A stretch of DNA of 64,000 nt from Virgibacillus_R byunsanensis (GCF_042675965.1 NZ_JBHTKJ010000016.1:74798-138797); one strand, 5' to 3'. Counted from the stretch's first letter, positions 25,290-34,348 are shown. A program made the numbers and translations. The notes: generated by a model not told the origin, from the letters alone.

Positions 25290-26168
25290 TTACTTTTCAA
25301 ATAGCTTAATCAGAGCTTGGGTGCCACTATCATCTTCTCCAGTTTCTGCAAGATCTTTATAGAGCTTTAATGACAAAGTCAAACCAGGTGTTGATAATCC
25401 CATTTCCTGTGCAGATTCAAGTGCGATTGTCATGTCTTTAATGAAATGTTTTACATAGAAACCAGGATCATAATCACCACGAATCATTCGTGGTGCAAGG
25501 TTGGTTAGAGACCAACTACCGGCAGCGCCTGTGGTAATACTTTCAAGCACGCGTTCAGGATCTAGGCCGGCATTTTTGGCATATATAATTGCTTCACAAA
25601 CCCCAATCATATTGGAGGCTATTGTAATTTGGTTACATAGTTTTGTATGTTGGCCAGCTCCTGCCTTTCCTTGTAATACAATATTTTCACCAAGGATTTG
25701 GAATATAGGCAAAACGGTATTAAACGCCTCCTCGTCTCCACCAGCCATGATGGCTAATGTTCCATTTTTAGCTCCAATATCTCCACCAGAAACAGGTGCA
25801 TCAATTGCATGAATTCGTTTGGTTAGAGCTTGTTTGTATATCTCTTCTGCTAAAGATGGCTTTGATGTAGTCATGTCAATAACATATGTGCTTGGTTTTG
25901 CGTTTTCAAGAATACCTTCATTCCCAAAATAAACTTCTTCTACATCTGATGGATACCCGACCATTGTTATAATCACATCAGCCGATTCCGTAAGTTCAGA
26001 AACCGAATTTTTCCAAGTGGCACCATTATTAATTAAAGGTTGTGCTTTTGATTTTGTACGTGTATAAAGGTTAATTTGGTATCCAGCTTTTTGTAAATTG
26101 GTTACCATACTCTTGCCCATGACTCCAGTTCCAATAATACCGATTGTTGTATCATTTATCTTCATCAT
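25290..26168 (-). CDS. ykwC: 3-hydroxyisobutyrate dehydrogenase-family oxidoreductase
   Basis: A 292-residue NAD(P)-dependent beta-hydroxyacid dehydrogenase. Features are the Rossmann GIIGTGVMGKSM near residue 9, the substrate-binding DAPVSGGDIGAKNGTLAIMAGG near 122, and the catalytic Lys region GAGQHTKLCNQI near 170. The substrate (hydroxyisobutyrate, tartronate semialdehyde or other) is not fixed by sequence. It resembles B. subtilis YkwC. It is convergent with the 99-residue gene, with only four bases between stops. Confidence 0.85.
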   Translation of the reverse strand: MMKINDTTIGIIGTGVMGKSMVTNLQKAGYQINLYTRTKSKAQPLINNGATWKNSVSELTESADVIITMVGYPSDVEEVYFGNEGILENAKPSTYVIDMTTSKPSLAEEIYKQALTKRIHAIDAPVSGGDIGAKNGTLAIMAGGDEEAFNTVLPIFQILGENIVLQGKAGAGQHTKLCNQITIASNMIGVCEAIIYAKNAGLDPERVLESITTGAAGSWSLTNLAPRMIRGDYDPGFYVKHFIKDMTIALESAQEMGLSTPGLTLSLKLYKDLAETGEDDSGTQALIKLFEK

Positions 26169-26270
26169 ATATATACTCTCCTTTTATAATAGATTTCGAC
26201 ATAGTGAGTGCTAAATCCTTTTATCTTAGGACATGATTTTTGTATTATAGTATTTAATAAAAGGAGTGAA

Positions 26271-26723
26271 ATGGGAATGGAATGGTACATAAAATCTTTT
26301 CAAGAACTAACGAATAATGATTTATACGAGCTTATGAAAGCAAGAGTTGATGTATTTGTGGTAGAACAAGAATGTCCTTATCCCGAATTGGATAATTACG
26401 ATCAAGAAGCAATTCATTACTTTTTAAAAATAAATAACGAAATGGCAGCCATTGTCCGTATTTTACCAGCAGATACTAAATATCAAGAAGTTTCAATTGG
26501 AAGAGTGATGGTTAAAGAGAAATACAGAGGGAATGGTTATGCCCAACAAATTATGAAAAAAGCAATTGAATATGTAGTAAATGTGTGGGATGAGTCCATA
26601 ATAAAGCTACAAGCACAAGAACACCTGAAAGATTTTTATGGGTCGTTTGGTTTTAAGCAAATTTCACCATCCTATATGGATGATGGCATTCCACATATTG
26701 ACATGGTTTGGAAGCAAAAATGA
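26271..26723 (+). CDS. GNAT acetyltransferase, ElaA-like
   Basis: A ~150-residue acetyltransferase. The N-terminus MEWYIKSFQELTNNDLYELMKARVDVFVVEQ (abridged: key WYIKSF and RVDVFVVEQECPYPELD) is ElaA-like; the acetyl-CoA loop is GRVMVKEKYRGNGYAQQIM. The substrate is unknown. The start is ATG 26271 or 26277, both behind AAAGGAG. Confidence 0.82.
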   Translation: MGMEWYIKSFQELTNNDLYELMKARVDVFVVEQECPYPELDNYDQEAIHYFLKINNEMAAIVRILPADTKYQEVSIGRVMVKEKYRGNGYAQQIMKKAIEYVVNVWDESIIKLQAQEHLKDFYGSFGFKQISPSYMDDGIPHIDMVWKQK

Positions 26724-26800
26724 AGTATCATAATTACGGATTTACACATAGTATAGTTAGCGATCCTTTTATACTTAAACGCTAATGGAGGCTGATCGTT

Positions 26801-27460
26801 ATGATCACGAAGGAGCAAATATTACAGTGTAAATCTGCTTTATTAGATCGACAATCAGAACTAATTAACCAAGTACAAGACCACTTTGGATTAACATATG
26901 AATTAATAAAAGAATCAGTTGGTGAGTTATCTAATTATGATAATCACCCAGCGGATCATGGTACAGAATTATATGAGCGAGAGAAAGATGTAGCTCTAAA
27001 CGAACATGCAGAGCAGGAATTAGAAGAAATAAATGAAGCACTTCATGCAATAGAAGAGGGGACATACGGTATTTGTAGTAAGTGTGGTGCGGATATTCCG
27101 ATGGAACGCTTAGCAGCTGCTCCAACAGCAGACAGGTGTTTCGAACACGCTAGTAACACCATGTTCGAGGAAAATCGTACGGTGGAAGAAGATGTATTTA
27201 GCCCAAACATCAACCCAGATGAAGTTACAGACGAAGAGCAAACTGGTTATGACGCTGAGGATGCTTGGCAAGAAGTAAGTAGATATGGTACATCTGAAAC
27301 ACCATCAGACTTTTATGGTGACCGGGAGAGTTACAATGAAATGTATCCAAACAATGATGAAAATGTCGGAAGTGTTGAGGATCCAGAAGATTTCTTAGCA
27401 GCAGATCGGGAAGGTAAATTTACCGGTGTCACTCCAAATCATGAAAAATACGAAGATTAA
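26801..27460 (+). CDS. yteA: TraR/DksA-type zinc-finger protein, YteA family
   Basis: A 219-residue protein with a DksA-like coiled coil (about residues 5-85) and a C4-type zinc finger, here partly kept: CSKCGADIPMERLAAAPTADRCFEH. The long acidic C-terminal region (NINPDEVTDEEQTGYDAEDAW and DFYGD) is typical of YteA. The family is linked to sporulation or stress in Bacillus; a direct RNA polymerase role is not shown. ATG 26801 follows GGAGG. Confidence 0.85.
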   Translation: MITKEQILQCKSALLDRQSELINQVQDHFGLTYELIKESVGELSNYDNHPADHGTELYEREKDVALNEHAEQELEEINEALHAIEEGTYGICSKCGADIPMERLAAAPTADRCFEHASNTMFEENRTVEEDVFSPNINPDEVTDEEQTGYDAEDAWQEVSRYGTSETPSDFYGDRESYNEMYPNNDENVGSVEDPEDFLAADREGKFTGVTPNHEKYED

Positions 27461-27463
27461 TTA

Positions 27464-27493
27464 CGCGTGCACAGTCTCTGTGCATGTTTTTTT
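27464..27493 (+). terminator. Terminator after yteA
   Basis: TGCACAG / CTGTGCA stem with a 3-base loop, then a T7 run. Confidence 0.85.
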
Positions 27494-27668
27494 GGAAAAA
27501 TTTTATCAATGGTGGTAGTACTAGTGCAGAGAGTAAAGAAATTTCTATGACAGGAACTGGTTTGTGAAAAATGTTTGATATGTAACATAACCAATTCATT
27601 GTCGTATTTTGTGAGAACTTTGGGTCTCGGAGTTTTATAATAAGAAAAGTTCGACAGGAAGTAATAGT

Positions 27669-27727
27669 ATGGATTTAATCCTTTGGTGGATATAAAAGAG
27701 CTCCTTTTAATAAAAGGAGCTCTTTTT
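27669..27727 (+). other. Eight-codon mini-ORF followed by a terminator-like hairpin
   Basis: ATG 27669 behind AGGAAG encodes MDLILWWI and stops at 27693, directly followed by a perfect AAAAGAGCTCCTTTT / AAAAGGAGCTCTTTT hairpin (27694-27727) and TTTTT. The 200-base stretch before it holds no longer frame. It may be a leader peptide, a tiny protein, or the start of a lost membrane-protein gene. Confidence 0.4.
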
Positions 27728-27730
27728 CAA

Positions 27731-27816
27731 CAGATACCAAATGCATAAAACTTTCCTACATAAGTGGCAACTAAGGATTTCGCCATAAAGGCTTGGCGAT
27801 AAGCAGAGTTTTCTAA
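27731..27816. repeat. Structured dispersed repeat, copy 6 (short, eroded left arm)
   Basis: It keeps ATAAAACTTTCCTACATAAG, then GGCAACTAAGGATTTCGCCA / TGGCGATAAGC and GAGTTTTCTAA. It lies between the mini-ORF hairpin and the convergent zinc-ribbon gene. Confidence 0.78.
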
Positions 27817-27833
27817 AGTATTTAAAATTAAAA

Positions 27834-28613
27834 TCACCCAAACAATCCACCCATTAGGCCACCAAATAAAGACTCGATAAATGTTCGAACAAAGAACCCA
27901 AATACAAGCATAGAGATAAGATAAATAGCGATTAATACATATAAGCGATCAAATCCACTAGCAGGCTTTTCGAGTAGAATTAAAGTAGGCACTATAACAA
28001 TGGCACCAAGAATACTTACCAAAATTACTAATGCAGCCAAATCGGTTAAGCCTATTAGATTTAATAAAAATCCAGTAGCATAAAGTAACAGGAATGGTGT
28101 TAAATAGGCCCCATACTTAGCTATTGTATCTGTATAAGTTACTGCTTGAACAGCCATTTTTGCACCTGCAAATGTTAAGCTCGCAACAATACCGAATAAT
28201 ACCACGAACTCGACAAATGGAAGGACAAAGCTATCGAAAAATGAAATTTGGATAAATCCTGCTGAAACGCCACGAATAGATAAATGATATCCTAAAGCAA
28301 TTAATAAAGAAAAAATAATTATTGTAATAATTCCAGAAGGCAAATCTTTGCTGTCTACCTTTTTTGCTTCACTTGGCTGCTTCAACAGCGTTACAAAAAA
28401 ATTACCAAAATTAGAACCGGTTGCCTTCATTTTCTCAACAGTCTCATTGGATTGTATTTTGGTTTGTTCTTGTTTTGTTTGTTGCTGTTGTTGTGGTGGA
28501 GTATTTATAGTTGGATCAGCAGCTGCTGCATATTCCTTGTTGGGTAATTGGGTTCCGCAACTAGTACAAAACTTACCTTCTTCTGTTTGCTGTCCACAAT
28601 TTGGACAATTCAT
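27834..28613 (-). CDS. Zinc-ribbon membrane protein
   Basis: A 259-residue protein with an N-terminal zinc ribbon (CPNCGQQTEEGKFCTSCG, residues 3-20), a Gln-rich linker and about six membrane helices, including IITIIIFSLLIALGYHLSI and a Gly-rich end GGLMGGLFG. It resembles DUF6574/Yip1-like Bacillus proteins; the function is unknown. Start ATG 28613 lies behind AAAGGAAG; the upstream in-frame ATG has no ribosome site. Confidence 0.78.
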   Translation of the reverse strand: MNCPNCGQQTEEGKFCTSCGTQLPNKEYAAAADPTINTPPQQQQQTKQEQTKIQSNETVEKMKATGSNFGNFFVTLLKQPSEAKKVDSKDLPSGIITIIIFSLLIALGYHLSIRGVSAGFIQISFFDSFVLPFVEFVVLFGIVASLTFAGAKMAVQAVTYTDTIAKYGAYLTPFLLLYATGFLLNLIGLTDLAALVILVSILGAIVIVPTLILLEKPASGFDRLYVLIAIYLISMLVFGFFVRTFIESLFGGLMGGLFG

Positions 28614-28720
28614 ACTATCACTTCCTTTACATAATTTTAACATCTCCTACTACTATAATAATGATTTCGACAATATATGTATATTACCCTTGTTTTTTTA
28701 GAAGAAAACATTCCACAAAA

Positions 28721-28775
28721 AAGTTACGTCGCAGTTTATATCTATTGTGACAAAACAATCTTTTAGAAAACAGCC
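28721..28775. repeat. Solo end of the palindromic element
   Basis: AAGTTACGTCGCAG, TATCTATTGTGACAAAACAATC and GAAAACAGCC match, in reverse, the left arm of the copy at 63655. Only one end is present. Confidence 0.7.
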
Positions 28776-28779
28776 AATT

Positions 28780-28811
28780 AAAAAAAGAAGGGGAACATCC
28801 CCTTCTTTTTT
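28780..28811. terminator. Terminator after htrB
   Basis: AAAAAAGAAGGGGA / TCCCCTTCTTTTTT stem with a 3-base loop; usable on both strands. Confidence 0.9.
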
Positions 28812-28820
28812 GAATAATCT

Positions 28821-30053
28821 CTACTTATTCCGTTCTGTTAATTCCATTTCAACAGTTTGTGGCTTTCCATCGCGGTAATACTCCATTTCAATAGAGTCCC
28901 CAATAGAGGTTTCTGAGTACATATATTTTCGTAAGTCTAGTATGGATGTAATTTCTTGATCATTGATTTTTGTAATGATATCAAATTGCTGCAACCCTAC
29001 ACGGTCTGCAGGTGAACCTGATTCCACATCTGCTACTACCATACCGCCTTCTATATCTTCTGGTAATGTAATCTGATCACGATATTGTGGTGGAACTTGA
29101 TTTAATGATGCTGTACTTACACCAATAAAGGGTCTGGCAATCGAACCATCTTTTTCTAGTTGTTCCATAATAGGCAATGCTGAATCACTTGGTATGGCAA
29201 ATCCAATGCCTTCCACTTCCTGACGAGCTATTTTCATCGAATTGATCCCGATTACTTTTCCATCAGCATTTACTAACGCCCCACCACTATTACCTGGATT
29301 AATAGCTGCATCGGTTTGAATGACTTCCGTGATCCAATCGGGTTGATTATCACCATTTGTATCAATTGGGATGGAACGTTCTAAACCACTTATAATCCCT
29401 CTTGTGACCGATCCTGATAAATCCATTCCTAATGGATTACCAATTGCAATTACTGTTTCACCGATTTGTAAATCTCCTGAAGATCCAAGCTCAGCAATAA
29501 CGTCAATTTTACTACCATCAATCTCTAATACCGCTAAATCACTTAATGCATCTGCTCCTAAAACACTTGCTTCTACATGCTCATCATTTTTTAAGACTAC
29601 CTCAACAGTTTCTGCGCCTTCTACTACATGGTTATTAGTTACAACGTAGGCTTTACCGTTTTCTTTCTTATATATAATACCAGAACCAGCCCCTGCTTCC
29701 TGACTCTGGGCCCAAATGTTTTTTTGTTGCTTGTTGAGGACACTTACCACAGCCTTGGAAGCCTCGTCTATATTGGATGCAACGTCAGCATTATCAGAAG
29801 CAATTGTATTAATTATACGAGGTGATTCTGTTTCTGCTTCGTTCGTTTGTGTGGAAGCTGAACTACCACCCACTTTTTCATTTATAGGGATCATGTCAGT
29901 GGTAAATAATAAAACAACGATCATCGCAGAGATAACCCCACCTAAGATACCACTCCAAATTAGTTGCGATGTCGATTTATTTTTTGGTTGTTCAGAAGTG
30001 ATTTTTTCTTCTTGATTAGTAGTGTTTGTATTTTTTTCTTCATTTTGTTCCAT
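28821..30053 (-). CDS. htrB: HtrA-family membrane serine protease
   Basis: A 410-residue DegP/HtrA protease, anchored by a helix at residues 31-51 with the protease outside. The catalytic triad is His142 (NNHVVEGA), Asp172 (SDLAVLEID) and Ser256 (NPGNSGGAL). A single PDZ domain follows (ESGSPADRVGLQQFDIITKIN, about residues 325-405). It degrades or refolds misfolded exported proteins. It is divergent from cssRS, the arrangement seen for B. subtilis htrB, so HtrB is the best name, although HtrA/YyxA paralogues look alike. Confidence 0.9.
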   Translation of the reverse strand: MEQNEEKNTNTTNQEEKITSEQPKNKSTSQLIWSGILGGVISAMIVVLLFTTDMIPINEKVGGSSASTQTNEAETESPRIINTIASDNADVASNIDEASKAVVSVLNKQQKNIWAQSQEAGAGSGIIYKKENGKAYVVTNNHVVEGAETVEVVLKNDEHVEASVLGADALSDLAVLEIDGSKIDVIAELGSSGDLQIGETVIAIGNPLGMDLSGSVTRGIISGLERSIPIDTNGDNQPDWITEVIQTDAAINPGNSGGALVNADGKVIGINSMKIARQEVEGIGFAIPSDSALPIMEQLEKDGSIARPFIGVSTASLNQVPPQYRDQITLPEDIEGGMVVADVESGSPADRVGLQQFDIITKINDQEITSILDLRKYMYSETSIGDSIEMEYYRDGKPQTVEMELTERNK

Positions 30054-30219
30054 ACCTATATCACCTCATAAGTTTATTGTTACATTTAGTATAAATAGCA
30101 AATTTGAAATTTATATGGTATAAATGTGGAAAAAATGTGTAAATTGCATTTAAGTATTCAGAATCAGCTAAAGTGTGTAAAAATATAGGTAGGAAATGAA
30201 CAAACTAGGGGGTCATAAC
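30054..30219. promoter_or_regulatory. htrB-cssRS intergenic control region
   Basis: It holds divergent promoters. TGTGTAAA occurs at 30137-30144 and again as GTGTGTAAAAA at about 30173-30183, a direct repeat that could bind CssR. By analogy with B. subtilis, CssR should activate both transcripts under secretion stress; the site assignment is inference. Confidence 0.45.
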
Positions 30220-30906
30220 ATGAGTAACCAAATAGGTGTTGTTGAGGATGATACTAATATCCAGCAAATTGTTTCTGCATATTTAAAAAAAGAGGGTTTT
30301 TCTGTAATGCTACTAGATTCTGCTGAGGAGGCATGGAAATTATGGGAAACACAACCACCTGATATGTGGATTTTAGATATTATGCTCCCTGGTATGGACG
30401 GTTATGAATTTTGTAAAAAAATACGAAACGAGAGCGATGTCCCAATCATTATTATTTCTGCAAAGGACGAGGAAATTGATAAAATTCTCGGGTTAGAATT
30501 GGGTGGTGATGATTATTTAACAAAACCCTTCAGTCCAAGGGAATTAATAGCACGTGTGAAACGTTTATTTAAACGAACCCATATTTCGAGTGAAGCATCA
30601 GAACAACCTTCCAACAAGCTGAAATTGAATAATCTACTCATCTATATAAACGAACGCCGAGTATTTTGGAATGGAATAGAACAGGAAGTGACTACCAAAG
30701 AGTTTGATCTTCTCTTATTGTTTGTTGAAAATTGTAATCATGCTTTTTCTAGAGAAGAACTGTTAACAAAAGTATGGGGCGATGATTATTTTGGAAGTGA
30801 CCGAGCGGTTGATGATTTGGTTAAACGACTTCGTAAAAAATTTAATGATATTAACATAGAAACGGTATGGGGATTCGGATACCGTTTACGAAGTGACGAG
30901 GAATAA
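30220..30906 (+). CDS. cssR: Secretion-stress response regulator
   Basis: A 228-residue OmpR-type regulator. The receiver domain has acidic residues GVVEDD, phospho-acceptor Asp53 (WILDIMLPGMDGYE) and a conserved Lys in LTKPFSPRE; the winged helix ends VWGFGYRL, with EVTTKEFDLLLLF at its start. Similarity to CssR (DHLWILDIMLP-like core, GDDYFGSDRAVDDLVKRLR) and the flanking htrB support the name. ATG 30220, 7 bases after AGGGGG, is preferred over ATG 30196. It is followed two bases later by cssS. Confidence 0.9.
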   Translation: MSNQIGVVEDDTNIQQIVSAYLKKEGFSVMLLDSAEEAWKLWETQPPDMWILDIMLPGMDGYEFCKKIRNESDVPIIIISAKDEEIDKILGLELGGDDYLTKPFSPRELIARVKRLFKRTHISSEASEQPSNKLKLNNLLIYINERRVFWNGIEQEVTTKEFDLLLLFVENCNHAFSREELLTKVWGDDYFGSDRAVDDLVKRLRKKFNDINIETVWGFGYRLRSDEE

Positions 30907-30908
30907 TC

Positions 30909-32237
30909 ATGAAACTTCACTATCAACTAAACATTGCGTTTACTACATTATTACTTGTGATTTTGTCTGTAACCGGATTTATCATTTATTCGCTTATTTT
31001 AGATTTACTCATTCAAGACGAGCAGAGGCAGTTAGAGCAAAAAGGTGAAATTCTAGTCAGCGTATTAAATCAAGAATTTGATGATCGACAGAATACCCAA
31101 CAATTCCGGGAGTTTTTACAGGATCAGGACTTGCAATTATTCATGTTTGATCGACAGGGGAGTCGTGTTCTTTATTCAACAATGCCTTCACAAATCGCCC
31201 GTGGTTTTGTTGCAACGAATGATTTCTCAGATGAGAATGAACCATTATGGGAATATGGGAATGATAAGTATGTAACGTCTCGTATTCTTTTTTATCCAGA
31301 GAGTGCCGGGTTGGAATTAATTTTACTAACACCGCTAAACGATCTACAAGCAGTACAACATAACTTCTTTGTTCGATTATTAGTTGTGTTTTTAATTGGT
31401 GCAGCAGCTGCAGTGATTCTTAGTTATATTTTCACCAACAAACTCGTTACACCATTAACACGGTTGAAAAAACAACTGAAGAAAATTGAAAAGCGGCAAT
31501 TCGACCAAATTGAACCAATTAAAGCAACAGGTGAAATTAAAGAGGTTGAACAAAGTGTATTTGAAATGGCTGATGAATTACAACAGTATATGAAGACCCA
31601 ACAAGCGTTTTTCCAAAATGCAAGTCATGAACTGAAAACGCCATTGATGACCATACAAGGATATGCTGAAGGTATACGAGATCGTGTATTTGACAAAGAG
31701 GATGAAGAAAAAGGGTTAGAGGTAATGGTAACAGAAGTCAAAAGGCTGAAAACAATTATAAATGAAATGATCCTATTAGCTAAGCTTGACAGTGAACAAT
31801 CCGTCTATCATCCAAAAAGAATTGAAGTAGCATCACTCGTTAATCAGGTGTTAGATCGCACATTGCCTTTAAAGAATGAAAAGCATGTATTGATCCATTA
31901 TTCATCAGAACCAGGAGTCACCTTGTATGCTGATGAAGAAAAGCTGTTACAAGCATTGTTAAACGTTACGGTTAATGCAATCCGTCACGCTCACTCATTA
32001 GTTAACATATCGGTTAAGAAAAGTAATGAGGTAACGACAATTGTTGTAGAAGATGATGGGGAAGGCATAACAAAGGATTTACTTCCACATATTTTTCACC
32101 GTTTTGTGAAAGGTAATAATGGGGAAACTGGTTTAGGATTAGCTATTTCACGAGCAATTGTAGAACAGTCAAATGGGACTATTTCAGTCGAAACATCCGA
32201 TTATGGTGGTGCCAAATTTGTACTTACTTTTTCATAA
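30909..32237 (+). CDS. cssS: Secretion-stress sensor histidine kinase
   Basis: A 442-residue membrane kinase with helices at about 10-34 and 154-175 framing an extracellular sensor of ~120 residues, then a HAMP linker, His240 in QNASHELKTPLMTIQGYAEG (abridged core ASHELKTP), and a HATPase domain with DDGEGI, HIFHRFVKG and GLGLAISRAI. It senses misfolded secreted proteins and phosphorylates CssR. The gene ends before typA without an obvious strong terminator. Confidence 0.88.
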   Translation: MKLHYQLNIAFTTLLLVILSVTGFIIYSLILDLLIQDEQRQLEQKGEILVSVLNQEFDDRQNTQQFREFLQDQDLQLFMFDRQGSRVLYSTMPSQIARGFVATNDFSDENEPLWEYGNDKYVTSRILFYPESAGLELILLTPLNDLQAVQHNFFVRLLVVFLIGAAAAVILSYIFTNKLVTPLTRLKKQLKKIEKRQFDQIEPIKATGEIKEVEQSVFEMADELQQYMKTQQAFFQNASHELKTPLMTIQGYAEGIRDRVFDKEDEEKGLEVMVTEVKRLKTIINEMILLAKLDSEQSVYHPKRIEVASLVNQVLDRTLPLKNEKHVLIHYSSEPGVTLYADEEKLLQALLNVTVNAIRHAHSLVNISVKKSNEVTTIVVEDDGEGITKDLLPHIFHRFVKGNNGETGLGLAISRAIVEQSNGTISVETSDYGGAKFVLTFS

Positions 32238-32282
32238 TTAAAATTAAATTGAAAAATTTATCCAATCAGAGTTTTTTCTTTA

Positions 32283-32309
32283 TTGACTTTTGTGATATAC
32301 TAGTATAGT
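32283..32309 (+). promoter_or_regulatory. Probable typA promoter
   Basis: TTGACT at 32283 and TATAGT at 32304-32309; the spacer is 15 bases, shorter than ideal. Confidence 0.45.
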
Positions 32310-32346
32310 TTGAATCATCCCGTAATTATAGAGGAGCGTACTTTTT

Positions 32347-34173
32347 ATGCAATTAAGAGAAGATATTCGAAATATCGCGATCATAGCCCATGTTGACCAT
32401 GGAAAAACAACACTTGTTGATCAAATGTTAAAATACTCAGGAACATTCCGTGAGAATGAACAAGTAAATGAACGTGCTATGGATTCGAATGATATAGAAC
32501 GTGAACGTGGAATTACTATTTTGGCGAAAAATACAGCGATAAAATATAAAGATACTGCTATCAATATTCTTGATACACCAGGACACGCTGATTTTGGTGG
32601 TGAGGTAGAACGCATCATGAAAATGGTTGATGGTGTGATTTTAGTTGTTGATGCGTATGAAGGTACAATGCCACAAACACGTTTTGTACTAAAAAAAGCA
32701 TTAGAACAAAAATTGACACCAATTGTTGTTTTAAATAAAATTGACCGACCTAGTGCTCGTCCAAATGAAGTTATTGATGAAGTATTGGACCTATTTATTG
32801 AACTAGGGGCAGACGATGACCAATTGGAATTCCCTGTTGTTTATGCATCTGCATTGAATGGAACATCAGGTGAGGAGCCAGAGGAACAAAATGAAACGAT
32901 GGATCCGGTTTTTAAAACGATATTAGAACATATCCCAGCACCGGTTGACACACAAGATGAGCCGTTACAATTCCAAATCACATTACTTGATTACAACGAT
33001 TATGTTGGTCGAATTGGTGTGGGGCGAGTTGTACGAGGCAAAATTAGTCTTGGACAACAAGTAGTAGTAATGAAAAAAGATGGTTCTCAGAAGTCATTCC
33101 GTATCAGTAAGTTATTTGGATTTATTGGCTTGAAACGAATTGAAATTGAAGAAGCAAAAGCTGGAGATATTGTAGCGATAGCTGGATTGGAAGATATTAA
33201 TGTCGGAGAAACCATTTGCCCTAAGGATCACCCTGATGCGTTACCATGGCTTCGTATTGATGAACCAACATTGCAAATGACTTTCCTTGTTAATAATAGT
33301 CCATTTGCTGGACGTGAAGGTAAATATATTACGTCTCGCAGAATTGAAGAGCGTTTACTGAAGCAATTGGAAACAGACGTAAGTTTACGTGTAGATCCAA
33401 CTGAGTCACCAGATGCATGGGTTGTTTCAGGACGTGGTGAGCTGCACCTATCTATTTTAATTGAAAACATGCGCCGTGAAGGCTATGAGTTACAACTATC
33501 TAAGCCACAGGTAATCATTAAAGAAATAGATGGTGTGAAATGTGAGCCCGTTGAACGTGTTCAAGTAGATGTTCCAGAAGATTACACAGGTTCTATCATG
33601 GAATCTCTTGGTGAACGTAAAGGTGAAATGATTAATATGGTTAACCAAGGTAATGGGCAGGTTCGTTTAGAATTCAAAGTACCATCACGTGGTCTAATTG
33701 GTTATTCTACTGAATTTATGTCACAAACGCGTGGCTATGGTATTATCAATCACACATTTGACACCTATGAGCCTCTAATTAAAGGCCAAGTAGGTGGAAG
33801 ACGTGAAGGAGTACTTGTTGGTTTAGAAAACGGAAAAGCATCCACTTATGGTATTATGCAACTTGAAGATCGTGGTGTTATATTTGTTGACCCAGGAACA
33901 GAAATTTATGCGGGTATGATTGTCGGAGAACACAATCGAGAAAACGATCTTACCGTTAACATTACCAAAGAAAAACATTTAACAAACGTTCGTTCATCAA
34001 ATAAAGACCAAACTTCTACAATTAGAAAAACACGTGATCTTTCTTTAGAAGAAGCAATTGAATATTTAAACGATGATGAATATTGTGAGGTAACTCCAGA
34101 ATCCATCCGTTTACGTAAAAAAATATTAAACAAAAGTGAACGTGAAAAATCAGCTAAGAAAACGAAAGTATAA
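32347..34173 (+). CDS. typA: Ribosome-associated translational GTPase
   Basis: TypA/BipA, 608 residues, binds ribosomes and aids 50S assembly and stress or cold growth. The G domain shows G1 AHVDHGKTT, G2 region with RERGITI, G3 DTPGHADFGGE, G4 NKIDRP and G5 SALNG; EF-G-like domains and the BipA-specific C-terminal domain (GYELQLSKPQVI, RRGEGVLVG-type segment, YGIMQLEDRG) follow. Full length. ATG 32347 follows GAGGAG. A terminator closes the gene. Confidence 0.96.
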   Translation: MQLREDIRNIAIIAHVDHGKTTLVDQMLKYSGTFRENEQVNERAMDSNDIERERGITILAKNTAIKYKDTAINILDTPGHADFGGEVERIMKMVDGVILVVDAYEGTMPQTRFVLKKALEQKLTPIVVLNKIDRPSARPNEVIDEVLDLFIELGADDDQLEFPVVYASALNGTSGEEPEEQNETMDPVFKTILEHIPAPVDTQDEPLQFQITLLDYNDYVGRIGVGRVVRGKISLGQQVVVMKKDGSQKSFRISKLFGFIGLKRIEIEEAKAGDIVAIAGLEDINVGETICPKDHPDALPWLRIDEPTLQMTFLVNNSPFAGREGKYITSRRIEERLLKQLETDVSLRVDPTESPDAWVVSGRGELHLSILIENMRREGYELQLSKPQVIIKEIDGVKCEPVERVQVDVPEDYTGSIMESLGERKGEMINMVNQGNGQVRLEFKVPSRGLIGYSTEFMSQTRGYGIINHTFDTYEPLIKGQVGGRREGVLVGLENGKASTYGIMQLEDRGVIFVDPGTEIYAGMIVGEHNRENDLTVNITKEKHLTNVRSSNKDQTSTIRKTRDLSLEEAIEYLNDDEYCEVTPESIRLRKKILNKSEREKSAKKTKV

Positions 34174-34181
34174 ATCATGAT

Positions 34182-34223
34182 AACGACGGTGAAAGTACAC
34201 GATAGTACTTTTGCCGTTTTTTT
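34182..34223 (+). terminator. Terminator after typA
   Basis: ACGGTGAAAGTAC / GTACTTTTGCCGT stem, 6-base loop, T7 run. Confidence 0.85.
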
Positions 34224-34250
34224 GGTTTATGGATGTAGTTGGAGAGAACT

Positions 34251-34348
34251 AAAAATCGATCAACAGAATGGAAATATAATCAATAGAGCAGAAAATTGAT
34301 CAACAGTGCAGAAATATAATCAACAGAGCAGAAAAACGATCAAAAATT
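34251..34348. repeat. 20-bp tandem repeat, about five units
   Basis: Two 20-base unit types alternate: AAAATTGATCAACAGTGCAG-like (34251, 34292, 34332 partial) and AAATATAATCAACAGAGCAG-like (34272, 34312), making a 40-base higher-order unit. It lies between the typA terminator and the next gene. Confidence 0.85.

Noticed and set aside
28348..28701. 117-codon frame opposite the zinc-ribbon gene
   Set aside because: Antisense shadow of the zinc-ribbon and Gln-rich coding region.
34251..34348. Replication origin iterons
   Set aside because: Tandem 20-bp units, but no replication gene nearby and the setting is chromosomal.
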